From: Ruminococcus sp. CAG:563
GTDB taxonomy: Bacteria; Bacillota; Clostridia; Oscillospirales; Acutalibacteraceae
Direction of reading: 5' to 3'
DNA length: 39,807 bases
Assembly (NCBI GenBank): GCA_000434915.1
Contig: FR882038.1
Span: 1-39,807 of the forward strand
The notes below the pieces were generated by a model. The model searched no databases and had not been told where the DNA came from. It saw only the letters and a program-made list of their open reading frames with translations. The position numbers were made by a program, and so were the translations under genes. Position 1 is the stretch's first letter. Every line of letters begins with the position of its first letter. Positions 33,055-39,807 of the stretch are shown piece by piece.

Positions 33055-34815
33055 TCAAGCTGCCGCCTTTCCGAAAATATTCTTCACCGTCGTAACAATA
33101 ACCTCAAACGTGTTCATATGCACAGCTACCTTAACCTTCTCCGAATCTATCAGCTTACCGTCATTCGCATGAAGCTCAGCGGTTACGATTGCCTCGCCGT
33201 CGCCTTTTGCCGAGATAAATCCGTCCTTATCAACGGAAACCACTCCGTCGGAATTAGATTTCCATGTAAGTGTACCGAGTGATTCGTCGTATTCGGCAAC
33301 GATTCTCGCATTTGCTTTATATCGCAAATCAATTTTATTGAACGAAACCTTCAAAGGCTTCTCCGATTCACCGTTTATCTTAAGCATATCGTTTTTATTA
33401 ATCGAATGCATCCACGAAAGTGTTACATAAGGCTGATGAACGTTCAGCACGGTGTTAAGCTGCCCGAGCAATGCCTTGACATCGGAACGGTTATCCTTTG
33501 CGAATTCAAGCAATGCTATAACAACATCAATAATGCCCTGTATCTGCTTTTGGGTGAGATTTTGGCTTGCATCGCTTTCCGCAATTTGGCCGGCAATATA
33601 GGAGCGGAAGCCGTCGCTCTTGATTGTATCCATATTGGTCGGGATAATTCCGAGAGCAGCAGCCGACAGAATTACGCCGAGGGTTTTCAGTGCGTTGCCG
33701 GCATTGAGCTTTTTACCTATATATTGACCTGCAATAAATACGATACCGTCCTCATATTTCTTTACGTAATTTTCCTGGCTTACAAAAATCTCATTTGCCA
33801 ATTTTGACATCAACGAATCAAACATTGCCCCTACCGAGCGTGAGTCTTCCTCGCTGTAGAAATTCGAGCTTGATTTCTTTCCCGTGTCATCCATCAGCGT
33901 GTCGAATGTCTTGCAAACATTTTCATAATAAGCCGAATAGTTTGCACAGTTTTCTGCCGACGGCAAATAATATTCTACACCATAGTGAGTAAAGCCCCAG
34001 TCCTTCATAACAAACTTCGGAACATAGTCGTTCGGGTTCATTATGTTTACGATATTACCGTAAATCGAATCGTCAACACCGTTCTTTTTTGTGCACTGCG
34101 GTGCTTCAAATGTATAAACATAAATGTCATTTTTTGCAATACCGGCAGTCTTTATACTGTCGGCATTTTTAAGGCTTTTTGCGTAGCTTCCGTCGTCAAG
34201 CTCTCCGCCGACGAGATTCGCTATTGAGCCGCCCCTGCTGTAGCCGGGAATAAGCAGCTTGACCCGGCCGTCGAGCTTTTCTGTTCTGAAATAATCATTA
34301 ATATAATTAAGAATAATTTCTTTGCCGATATCAAATCCGAGGTGGTTCTCACCATTGCCGATTCTGAGATTTCCGCCCCACTCCATTCCATAATTTCCGC
34401 TTCTTATTGCGGCAATAACAATCGTGCATTTCTCGCCCGAAAGCGTAACGGTTTTCTTCGCCATTTCAACTGCGGCAGTGTCATAGCCCTCGGTTGCATA
34501 CCCGTAAGCCTTGGTCTCAAAACCGCAATTTTTGAGCATAACTCTGATATGCTCGTCCCTGTCGCTCTTGTAAAAAGAGTTAAACGACGCCATTGAAATA
34601 TTCAAGGCAAGCAAGGCAAGCTTATGATTGTATTCAAATGAGCTGCCCGAGAACCATTCGTCATCATATTCATAAGGGTAATAAAGGCTCTCATCAAACC
34701 AGTCGCATTGATAAACTCCGGTGGCCTTTTTCTCCGCCTTTGCCATAAAAGGCATTGACGAAAGAGTAATAACTACCGTAAGCAATGCGGCTATTATTTT
34801 ATTCTGATAGTTCAA
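33055..34815 (-). CDS. Exported alpha/beta-hydrolase (lipase-like) with Ig-like domain
   Basis: A 586-residue secreted protein. The start is placed at a TTG (34815), where GGGGAA lies seven to nine bases upstream and a clean signal peptide begins (IIAALLTVVITLSSMPFMAKA). An upstream ATG (34836) has no ribosome site. The lipase-like core has the nucleophile elbow GYSRGG (Ser193), preceded by a strand LLIP, with FEAPQ and NPNDYVPKF matching class 3 lipase-type Asp regions. Near the C terminus is a Big_2 Ig-like domain (TWKSNSDGVVSVDKDGFISA). Substrate is unknown. It is followed by the coupled 61-residue membrane protein. Confidence 0.75.
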   Translation of the reverse strand: MNYQNKIIAALLTVVITLSSMPFMAKAEKKATGVYQCDWFDESLYYPYEYDDEWFSGSSFEYNHKLALLALNISMASFNSFYKSDRDEHIRVMLKNCGFETKAYGYATEGYDTAAVEMAKKTVTLSGEKCTIVIAAIRSGNYGMEWGGNLRIGNGENHLGFDIGKEIILNYINDYFRTEKLDGRVKLLIPGYSRGGSIANLVGGELDDGSYAKSLKNADSIKTAGIAKNDIYVYTFEAPQCTKKNGVDDSIYGNIVNIMNPNDYVPKFVMKDWGFTHYGVEYYLPSAENCANYSAYYENVCKTFDTLMDDTGKKSSSNFYSEEDSRSVGAMFDSLMSKLANEIFVSQENYVKKYEDGIVFIAGQYIGKKLNAGNALKTLGVILSAAALGIIPTNMDTIKSDGFRSYIAGQIAESDASQNLTQKQIQGIIDVVIALLEFAKDNRSDVKALLGQLNTVLNVHQPYVTLSWMHSINKNDMLKINGESEKPLKVSFNKIDLRYKANARIVAEYDESLGTLTWKSNSDGVVSVDKDGFISAKGDGEAIVTAELHANDGKLIDSEKVKVAVHMNTFEVIVTTVKNIFGKAAA

Positions 34816-34899
34816 GTCATGCTTTCCCCATTTCATTTTATAAACTGTTTGCTGATATAATGATAATATCATATTTTCGGTAAAAAATAAATACATTTC

Positions 34900-34929
34900 G
34901 CTTAATTTGTAAAAAGTTTACAATTAAGC
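34900..34929 (-). terminator. AT-rich hairpin after second PHP gene
   Basis: GCTTAATTTGTAAA (34900-34913) faces TTTACAATTAAGC (34917-34929), with one bulged base. On the minus strand it is followed by a T-rich but interrupted run. It is 30 bases past the stop of the PHP gene. Confidence 0.5.
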
Positions 34930-34959
34930 AAAACCGCCGACATACCCGCCGACGATTAC

Positions 34960-35631
34960 TTAGCCCATATTAATTTCATATTTTCCGCTTTTCAGAATCC
35001 TGACAAGATCGTCATTGTTATTTATCTTTTCTTCGGTGATAATTCCCGATGCGTTTCCACGCTGACTTTCACGGTGGTAATCTGCACCGGCTGTCACAAT
35101 TTTAAAATTCTCTTTTTTTGCCCACGCCTGTGCCTTTTGATTAAAATCCTTGTCCTTATCCTTGCCGTTAAAAATCTCGCAGCCGTCGATATACTTCGGA
35201 TTTGCCCTGTGAATATACGGGCGGAACGGATGCGCCTGAACGATTATTGCTCCGCTCTCTTTTACAAGCTCATAAAAGCGGCGAGAACCTTTGAACAGCA
35301 TGTTGCCGTTTTTCCTGATAAAATCTTCGTCGATTCCGTAAACGAGATAGTCATTCGTCGTTGCGAAATATCGAATTTCCATTCCGAGCAGAACCGTAAA
35401 ATCATCGCCTGCGGCTTCAAGAGCATTGTGATATCCACGGAGATACTTGTCAACATCAATCTGCCTCTTGAACGAGCTATCCGTTCCGAATGTCAGAAAT
35501 GAATAGTGATCCGTAATCACAAGGCCGCTGTAACCTATAGACTTATAAAATTCAACAGTGTCCTTTGCCAATGCCGCCGCACATTCACTTGTCTCGGCAG
35601 TGTGGCAATGCAACTCATATTTGTATTTCAT
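34960..35631 (-). CDS. PHP-domain phosphoesterase
   Basis: A 223-residue single-domain PHP protein. It starts with YELHCHTAETSEC, the first metal site, then ITDHYSF, GMEIRYF, VQAHPFRPY and the C-terminal AGADYHRES. These supply the usual three-metal ligand set of the histidinol-phosphatase/trpH-like group. Probable phosphoesterase; substrate unknown. AAGGAA precedes the ATG at 35631. It is an independent unit: the ceramidase-like gene upstream on the same strand ends at its own terminator. Confidence 0.8.
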   Translation of the reverse strand: MKYKYELHCHTAETSECAAALAKDTVEFYKSIGYSGLVITDHYSFLTFGTDSSFKRQIDVDKYLRGYHNALEAAGDDFTVLLGMEIRYFATTNDYLVYGIDEDFIRKNGNMLFKGSRRFYELVKESGAIIVQAHPFRPYIHRANPKYIDGCEIFNGKDKDKDFNQKAQAWAKKENFKIVTAGADYHRESQRGNASGIITEEKINNNDDLVRILKSGKYEINMG

Positions 35632-35691
35632 CGGGTTTCCTTCTTTGGGTTATACTTTAATCTGTGCTTTTCGAGCCTTTATCTTTTGTAT

Positions 35692-35724
35692 CAAAAAGTC
35701 CTCCCCTCGCTTAACAAGGGGAGG
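35692..35724 (-). terminator. Terminator of the ceramidase-like gene
   Basis: On the minus strand CCTCCCCT pairs with AGGGGAGG around a 9-base loop, followed by ACTTTTTG. The stem resembles that at 38065-38087. Confidence 0.85.
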
Positions 35725-35733
35725 TGAACGGTT

Positions 35734-37164
35734 TTATTTAACTCTCTTCATAATATCGGCAAACACATCGGTAAGCGTCTGCGCCGCAGAATATCCCATT
35801 GAGTTAGTTTCATGATAGTGATTTCTGTCGAAACGATCTCTGCCGCTTGAAAGATACGGCTGAGTCTTATGGAGAATGAAATCATTCGGAGCGACAACAT
35901 AACCGGTCATGTCATTCGTTACACCAAAGATAAGTAAATCCTTATCTCCCGCTATATCAACGAGCGGAGTCGGGTCAATTTCAGGGCCTCTGCCCGTTGC
36001 CGAATCCTCTGCCGAATCATATCCGCCGTAAGCAACCTCGGGGAATACCTCGCCGGGCATAAGAAGAATCTGCTGCGAACCGATCTTCATGTATGTCATT
36101 TCGGAAACAAGTGCAATTCCGAGATCGCCCTTCTTCGCCGGAACAAGCTTTGAGCTCATGACCTTAAGCATTGCGAGGAATGCAAGCACAGCGTTATCCG
36201 CATAGTAATAGAACGGCTGCTGAACAACGGTAATTTCCGGCTTCATCTTCTCGTCGTTGTCGATTGAAAGAGCAGCCTTTCCAAGAGTTTCGCCCTGAAG
36301 TTCAACTCGCTTCCATCTGTCCTCAATATCCGGGAATCCGGGATCAACGGCACCGATTGCACCTATACCATAGAGAACGTTTACGTCCTTTTCCTTATAA
36401 ATCGTCTGTCTGAGGAAGTAAGGATAGTCGGCACTGCAAAGAGTGTTGGAACCGCCGAGTGTGTTTGGATGAGCGGCATAGTTGAGAAGCCACGTTTCCT
36501 TGCTGCCGTCATCGGGAACAAAGCGAATCCTTGTCAATGTATCATGAAGGACTACCGGAGGACGCTTATCATACTGAGCGTCGGGAACATGAGTTGTTCC
36601 GATATAAAGATCGCCCTTTTTGCGATTGTCATAAGCCTCAAGGCATACTTCCTTGACGGTCTTAAAAATCTTCTGCATATATGTATCGACCTTGCCGCTC
36701 TTCGGGAGCTTGCCCCAATAGCCTACGGTATCAAATCCGCCGTGGGTATGCGAGCAGCAAACATTGATCGCCTTGCACTTTGCCTTGCTTGAAAACTCTT
36801 CAAGGCTCGCTCTGATTATACTTACCTCAAAATTGGTAAGGCCGATAACGTCGGCACAGACCATCATTACGCCGCCCTCATCGCCGCAGCCGATCCACAT
36901 TGCACTTATTGTAATCGGGTCATGGAAGCCTGTCATTTTCTGAGCCATCTTATGTCCTGCTATGTAATAGGTCTTGGACTCAAAATCGTCCGGCATCGTC
37001 TCTTTCATTGCAAAGCCGACGTCAAACTTATCGTCTGTTTTATTAGAGATTTTTACAGGCTTAACCTTCGGCAAATCCTCAGGATAACCTTTCTTGGCAA
37101 GTCTTTTACCCTTGCCTTTTGTAATTTTCTTCACGGCACTTGCCGCAAGATCTGCTATATCCAT
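35734..37164 (-). CDS. Neutral-ceramidase-fold protein, nucleophile not conserved
   Basis: A 476-residue protein of the neutral/alkaline ceramidase N-terminal domain family. Metal-site motifs are present: SHTHGGFD (near 135), NYAAHPNTLGG (near 230) and LCSADYPYFLRQTI. The family's GDVSPN motif, holding the nucleophile serine, reads GAVDPG here, so ceramide cleavage is doubtful. There is no signal peptide; the N terminus is lysine-rich (KKITKGKGKRLAKKG), and the C-terminal Ig-like domain of classical ceramidases (total about 650 residues) is missing. It is thus likely a cytoplasmic hydrolase of unknown substrate. A strong AGGAGG precedes the ATG at 37164. It is divergent from the aquaporin gene. 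Confidence 0.75.
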   Translation of the reverse strand: MDIADLAASAVKKITKGKGKRLAKKGYPEDLPKVKPVKISNKTDDKFDVGFAMKETMPDDFESKTYYIAGHKMAQKMTGFHDPITISAMWIGCGDEGGVMMVCADVIGLTNFEVSIIRASLEEFSSKAKCKAINVCCSHTHGGFDTVGYWGKLPKSGKVDTYMQKIFKTVKEVCLEAYDNRKKGDLYIGTTHVPDAQYDKRPPVVLHDTLTRIRFVPDDGSKETWLLNYAAHPNTLGGSNTLCSADYPYFLRQTIYKEKDVNVLYGIGAIGAVDPGFPDIEDRWKRVELQGETLGKAALSIDNDEKMKPEITVVQQPFYYYADNAVLAFLAMLKVMSSKLVPAKKGDLGIALVSEMTYMKIGSQQILLMPGEVFPEVAYGGYDSAEDSATGRGPEIDPTPLVDIAGDKDLLIFGVTNDMTGYVVAPNDFILHKTQPYLSSGRDRFDRNHYHETNSMGYSAAQTLTDVFADIMKRVK

Positions 37165-37203
37165 ATGTTTGACCTCCTTGAAACGCTCTTTTGTTTCTAT
37201 ATA

Positions 37204-37232
37204 ATTATATCACGGCACATAGATATAAACAA
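37204..37232 (-). promoter_or_regulatory. Promoter of the ceramidase-like gene
   Basis: Minus-strand TTGTTT (37227-37232), 17 bases, TATAAT (37204-37209). Confidence 0.7.
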
Positions 37233-37271
37233 GTTAATTTTTTGTGAATTTGTACGACGGGCAAACATTGA

Positions 37272-37300
37272 TTGACACAGCCCAAATGAAATGGTATAAT
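37272..37300 (+). promoter_or_regulatory. Consensus promoter of the aquaporin gene
   Basis: Perfect TTGACA (37272-37277), 17 bases, perfect TATAAT (37295-37300). It is the strongest-looking promoter in the window. The leader is about 28 bases with AGGGAGG before the ATG. Confidence 0.9.
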
Positions 37301-37334
37301 TCTATTATAAAAACAAATTCAGGGAGGAATTCTC

Positions 37335-38033
37335 ATGAGAATAAAAAAGTATATTGCCGAATTTTTAGGTACTGCAATTCTTGTACTTTTCGGCTGCGGA
37401 ACCGCTGTTTTCTGTGGAGGACTTTCAGGCGGAATAAGCAACGGCACACTCGGCGTTGTCGCTATTGCCCTCGCATTCGGTCTTTCAATCGTAGCCGGTG
37501 CATATTCAATCGGTCATATTTCGGGCTGTCATGTCAATCCGGCAGTTTCGCTCGCAATGTTCATCAACGGCAAGCTTGACATAATCGACCTTATCGGCTA
37601 CGTTGTCTCCCAGGTTGCGGGCGCATTTGCAGGCAGCGGTTTGCTCCTGCTCATCACCAAAGAAACCGCAATGACGGGATTCGGTTCAAACGGCTACGGC
37701 GACCTCAGCAGCGTCGGCATTTCCATGACGGGTGCAATTATCGTTGAGGTAATTCTCACGTTTGTTTTTGTTCTTACCATTCTCGGCGTAACATCAAGTG
37801 AAAAATATTCGTCGGTTGCAGGTATCGTTATCGGTCTGACTCTCACCTTTGTTCATATCATTGGAATCCCTCTCACAGGTACCTCGGTTAATCCTGCCAG
37901 AAGCCTTGCTCCGGCAGTTTTCGAGGGTGGTATAGCTCTCGACCAGGTATGGGTGTTCATCGTCGCTCCGCTTGCAGGTGCCGCATTGGCAGGAATCGTT
38001 TTCAAGTTCATTTTCAAGCCGAAAGAGGTATAA
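37335..38033 (+). CDS. MIP-family aquaporin or glycerol channel
   Basis: Membrane channel for water or small neutral solutes. The 232 residues have six membrane helices and the two half-helix NPA signatures: SGCHVNPAVS (near residue 65) and TSVNPARS (near 187). The first helix holds the family-typical AEFLGTAILVLFGCG. The extra loop expansion of GlpF after the second NPA is absent and the second motif is followed by RS, which favours an AqpZ-type water channel, but selectivity cannot be settled by eye. It has its own promoter and terminator. Confidence 0.9.
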   Translation: MRIKKYIAEFLGTAILVLFGCGTAVFCGGLSGGISNGTLGVVAIALAFGLSIVAGAYSIGHISGCHVNPAVSLAMFINGKLDIIDLIGYVVSQVAGAFAGSGLLLLITKETAMTGFGSNGYGDLSSVGISMTGAIIVEVILTFVFVLTILGVTSSEKYSSVAGIVIGLTLTFVHIIGIPLTGTSVNPARSLAPAVFEGGIALDQVWVFIVAPLAGAALAGIVFKFIFKPKEV

Positions 38034-38064
38034 CATATTTATTATATCGTATAAAAATCTCACA

Positions 38065-38094
38065 CCTCCTCTTAATTCAAGGGGAGGTCGTTTT
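38065..38094 (+). terminator. Intrinsic terminator of the aquaporin gene
   Basis: CCTCCTCTT (38065-38073) pairs with AAGGGGAGG (38079-38087), one G-U pair, followed by TCGTTTT. Confidence 0.8.
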
Positions 38095-38149
38095 AATGAT
38101 GAAGAGAATTAAGAAAGAGCTTAACCGAATCGCTTTCTTTCCTTTTCTG

Positions 38150-38178
38150 TTGATTTCATATTCGGAATGTGATAAAAT
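38150..38178 (+). promoter_or_regulatory. Promoter of rlmD
   Basis: TTGATT at 38150-38155, 17 bases, TAAAAT at 38173-38178. Transcription would start near 38185, only about nine bases before the ATG at 38194. Confidence 0.7.
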
Positions 38179-38193
38179 AGCCTCGGTGATTTT

Positions 38194-39546
38194 ATGCTTA
38201 AAAAAAACGATGAAATATATCTGACGGTCAAGAGCTGCACCGTACAGGGCAGCGGCGTCTGCGACTATGACGGCATGACTGTCTTTGTCCGCGGAGCAGT
38301 AACGGGCGACCGTGTGCTTGCACATATTATTAAAGTCAAAAAAACTTATGCCGTCGGCATTATAAAAAAGCTTATACAGCGTTCTCCGATGAGAGCAAAG
38401 AACTTTTGCCCCATTGCCGAAAAATGCGGCGGATGTTGCTTTGCTCATATAAAATATGAATCCGAGCTTGAAATCAAAGCACAGCAGGTTGCCGATAATT
38501 TCAAACGCCTCGGCAAACTCGATATAACACCTGCTCCGATTATTCCCTCGCCCTCGGCTGAACGATACAGGAACAAGGCTCAGTACCCCGTCGGTTCAGA
38601 CGGAAAGTTTGCAACAATCGGTTTTTATGCACCGATGACGCACCGAATAATCGACTGCGCCGACTGTCTTTTACAGCCAAAAGAATTTGCAAAAATAACC
38701 GACATTTTCCGTGATTGGATTCGCGAAAAAAAGATAAGCGTTTACAATGAATCCGACGGTTCCGGAATAATACGTCATATTTATATTCGCAAGGCGGTCG
38801 TCACAGGTCAGATAATGGTCTGTATCGTCGCCAATTCCGACAGCGTTCCGCACACCGAAGCTTTAATTGAACAGCTCGAAGAAATTGACGGAATGACAAG
38901 CATTATTCTGAACATAAACCGTGAAAAAACCAATGTCGTGCTCGGCAAGGAGTGCAAAACACTTTGGGGAAGTGACTACATCACCGACGAGCTTTGCGGC
39001 TTAAAATTCAACCTTTCTCCCCTCTCGTTTTATCAGGTCAATCACGACGGAGCGGAAATTCTTTACAACAAAGCAAAAGAATACGCCTCCCTCACGGGCA
39101 GCGAAACGCTCGTTGACCTTTACTGCGGAACGGGTACGATCGGCCTGACCATGGCAAAGGACGTCAAAAGCTTAATCGGTGTCGAAATTATTCCGCAAGC
39201 TATTGAAAATGCAAGAGAAAACGCAAGGCTAAACGGCATTGACAATGCCGAATTCATCTGCGCCGACGCATCGCAGGCAGCAGCGACTTTGCTTGAACGT
39301 GGCATAAAGCCCGATGTCGTCATTCTCGACCCGCCGAGAAAGGGCTGCGACGAAGCTTTGATTGACACCGTTGCCGAGATGTCGCCGAAGAGAGTGGTCT
39401 ATGTCTCATGCGACAGTGCAACTCTCGCCCGTGACTGCCAACGTTTTGCCGCTCTCGGCTACCAAATCCTCGCTGCCACCCCCGTTGATATGTTTCCCCA
39501 TACCGCACATGTGGAGACTGTCTGTTTGCTGTCTCGAGCGATATGA
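38194..39546 (+). CDS. rlmD: 23S rRNA (uracil-C5)-methyltransferase, RlmD/RlmCD type
   Basis: SAM-dependent RNA m5U methyltransferase. The 450 residues have an N-terminal TRAM domain (about 1-60), the iron-sulfur cysteines FCPIAEKCGGCC (Cys72 region), the SAM-binding VDLYCGTGTIGLTMAK (near 308), the ILDPPRKGC motif (near 375) and the catalytic VYVSCDSATLARDC (near 402). It follows the RumA family; in Firmicutes one such enzyme often modifies both 23S sites. The only ribosome-site match is weak GGTG, with an unusually short leader. The GNAT gene follows 65 bases later. Confidence 0.93.
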   Translation: MLKKNDEIYLTVKSCTVQGSGVCDYDGMTVFVRGAVTGDRVLAHIIKVKKTYAVGIIKKLIQRSPMRAKNFCPIAEKCGGCCFAHIKYESELEIKAQQVADNFKRLGKLDITPAPIIPSPSAERYRNKAQYPVGSDGKFATIGFYAPMTHRIIDCADCLLQPKEFAKITDIFRDWIREKKISVYNESDGSGIIRHIYIRKAVVTGQIMVCIVANSDSVPHTEALIEQLEEIDGMTSIILNINREKTNVVLGKECKTLWGSDYITDELCGLKFNLSPLSFYQVNHDGAEILYNKAKEYASLTGSETLVDLYCGTGTIGLTMAKDVKSLIGVEIIPQAIENARENARLNGIDNAEFICADASQAAATLLERGIKPDVVILDPPRKGCDEALIDTVAEMSPKRVVYVSCDSATLARDCQRFAALGYQILAATPVDMFPHTAHVETVCLLSRAI

Positions 39547-39611
39547 ATTTCCGGGACTTCGTGAGAACAGTTGGAGAGATTTCCGGCTTACCTATATGAA
39601 GGAGGAGAAAT

Positions 39612-39807
39612 ATGAATAAAGCAGGAACGCAAAGAATAGAAACCGATAGATTGATACTTCGAAGATTCAGATTAGAGGATGCAGAGGATATGTATGCAAA
39701 TTGGGCATCTGATCCCGAAGTTGCGAGATTCCTGACATGGCCGACGCATTCGAGCGTTGAAGTGACAAAGAGCCTTCTTGCCGATTGGATACCCGGATAT
39801 GAAGATG
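39612..39807 (+). CDS. GNAT N-acetyltransferase (partial, runs off the window)
   Basis: The first 65 codons are visible: TDRLILRRFRLEDAEDMYAN is the N-terminal signature of RimJ/RimL-type GNAT acetyltransferases, followed by WASDPEVARFLTWP. These acetylate the N terminus of proteins or small amines, using acetyl-CoA; the acetyl-CoA-binding half lies outside the window. GGAGGAG precedes the ATG at 39612. It may be read through from rlmD. Confidence 0.85.
   Translation, partial: MNKAGTQRIETDRLILRRFRLEDAEDMYANWASDPEVARFLTWPTHSSVEVTKSLLADWIPGYED

Noticed and set aside
38096..38224. Small open frame with lysine-rich start between the aquaporin and rlmD genes
   Set aside because: It has no convincing product, overlaps the rlmD promoter and start, and has only a chance ribosome-like GGGGAGG, which belongs to the terminator stem.

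Overview
The window reads as chromosomal DNA of a low-GC Firmicute, most likely a gut-type clostridium of the Ruminococcaceae/Oscillospiraceae kind. This is inferred from gene content (AddAB in place of RecBCD, a MurT/GatD-type pair, MgtE, an ornithine/alanine-racemase-family enzyme, a PduL phosphotransacylase), from strong AGGAGG-type ribosome binding sites, and from many near-consensus TTGACA/TATAAT promoters with 17-base spacers in AT-rich gaps. No rRNA, insertion sequence, prophage or CRISPR array is visible. Most genes are intact and tightly packed, with clear intrinsic terminators.

Layout. 0.2-7.4 kb: nicotinate phosphoribosyltransferase, SecG, a type IIA topoisomerase pair (ParE-like then ParC-like) and PduL. 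7.4-11.3 kb: an acyltransferase-3 membrane protein, an unassigned membrane protein with an overlapping 31-residue membrane peptide, and a secreted CHAP-domain wall enzyme with Ig/FN3-like modules. 11.3-14.0 kb: an AT-rich accessory block of three co-directional genes (coiled-coil membrane protein, TM2-domain protein, Sel1-repeat protein) facing a small divergent ribbon-helix-helix regulator, with an inverted repeat on the shared promoter. 14.1-20.9 kb: addB-addA. 21.0-24.7 kb: an OmpR-type two-component system and the magnesium transporter MgtE, which has a long transcribed leader. 24.8-28.0 kb: a three-gene operon with a MurT-like Mur ligase, a GatD-like protein and an ornithine/alanine-family racemase. 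28.0-29.6 kb: an XRE-type membrane regulator and tRNA-Pro(CGG). 29.9-32.8 kb: rfbB, a lipoprotein and a PHP-domain hydrolase. 32.9-37.2 kb: an exported GxSxG hydrolase, a small membrane protein, a second PHP enzyme and a neutral-ceramidase-fold protein. 37.3-39.8 kb: an aquaporin-family channel, an RlmD-type rRNA methyltransferase and the start of a GNAT acetyltransferase.

The most interesting locus is 24.8-28.0 kb. The GatD-like subunit keeps the overall glutaminase fold signature but has lost both the nucleophile cysteine (Gly95 instead) and the catalytic histidine (Leu194 instead). The MurT-like partner keeps its ATP-binding loop and zinc ribbon but has a degraded version of the Asp-containing motif that completes the GatD catalytic triad in canonical MurT. 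The third gene is a PLP-dependent amino acid racemase. Ordinary lipid II amidation is therefore unlikely. An inferred alternative is that this Mur ligase joins an amino acid, perhaps a D-amino acid from the racemase, to a wall precursor or another acid.

The second locus worth attention is the 11.3-14.0 kb accessory block with its likely self-contained regulator and operator.
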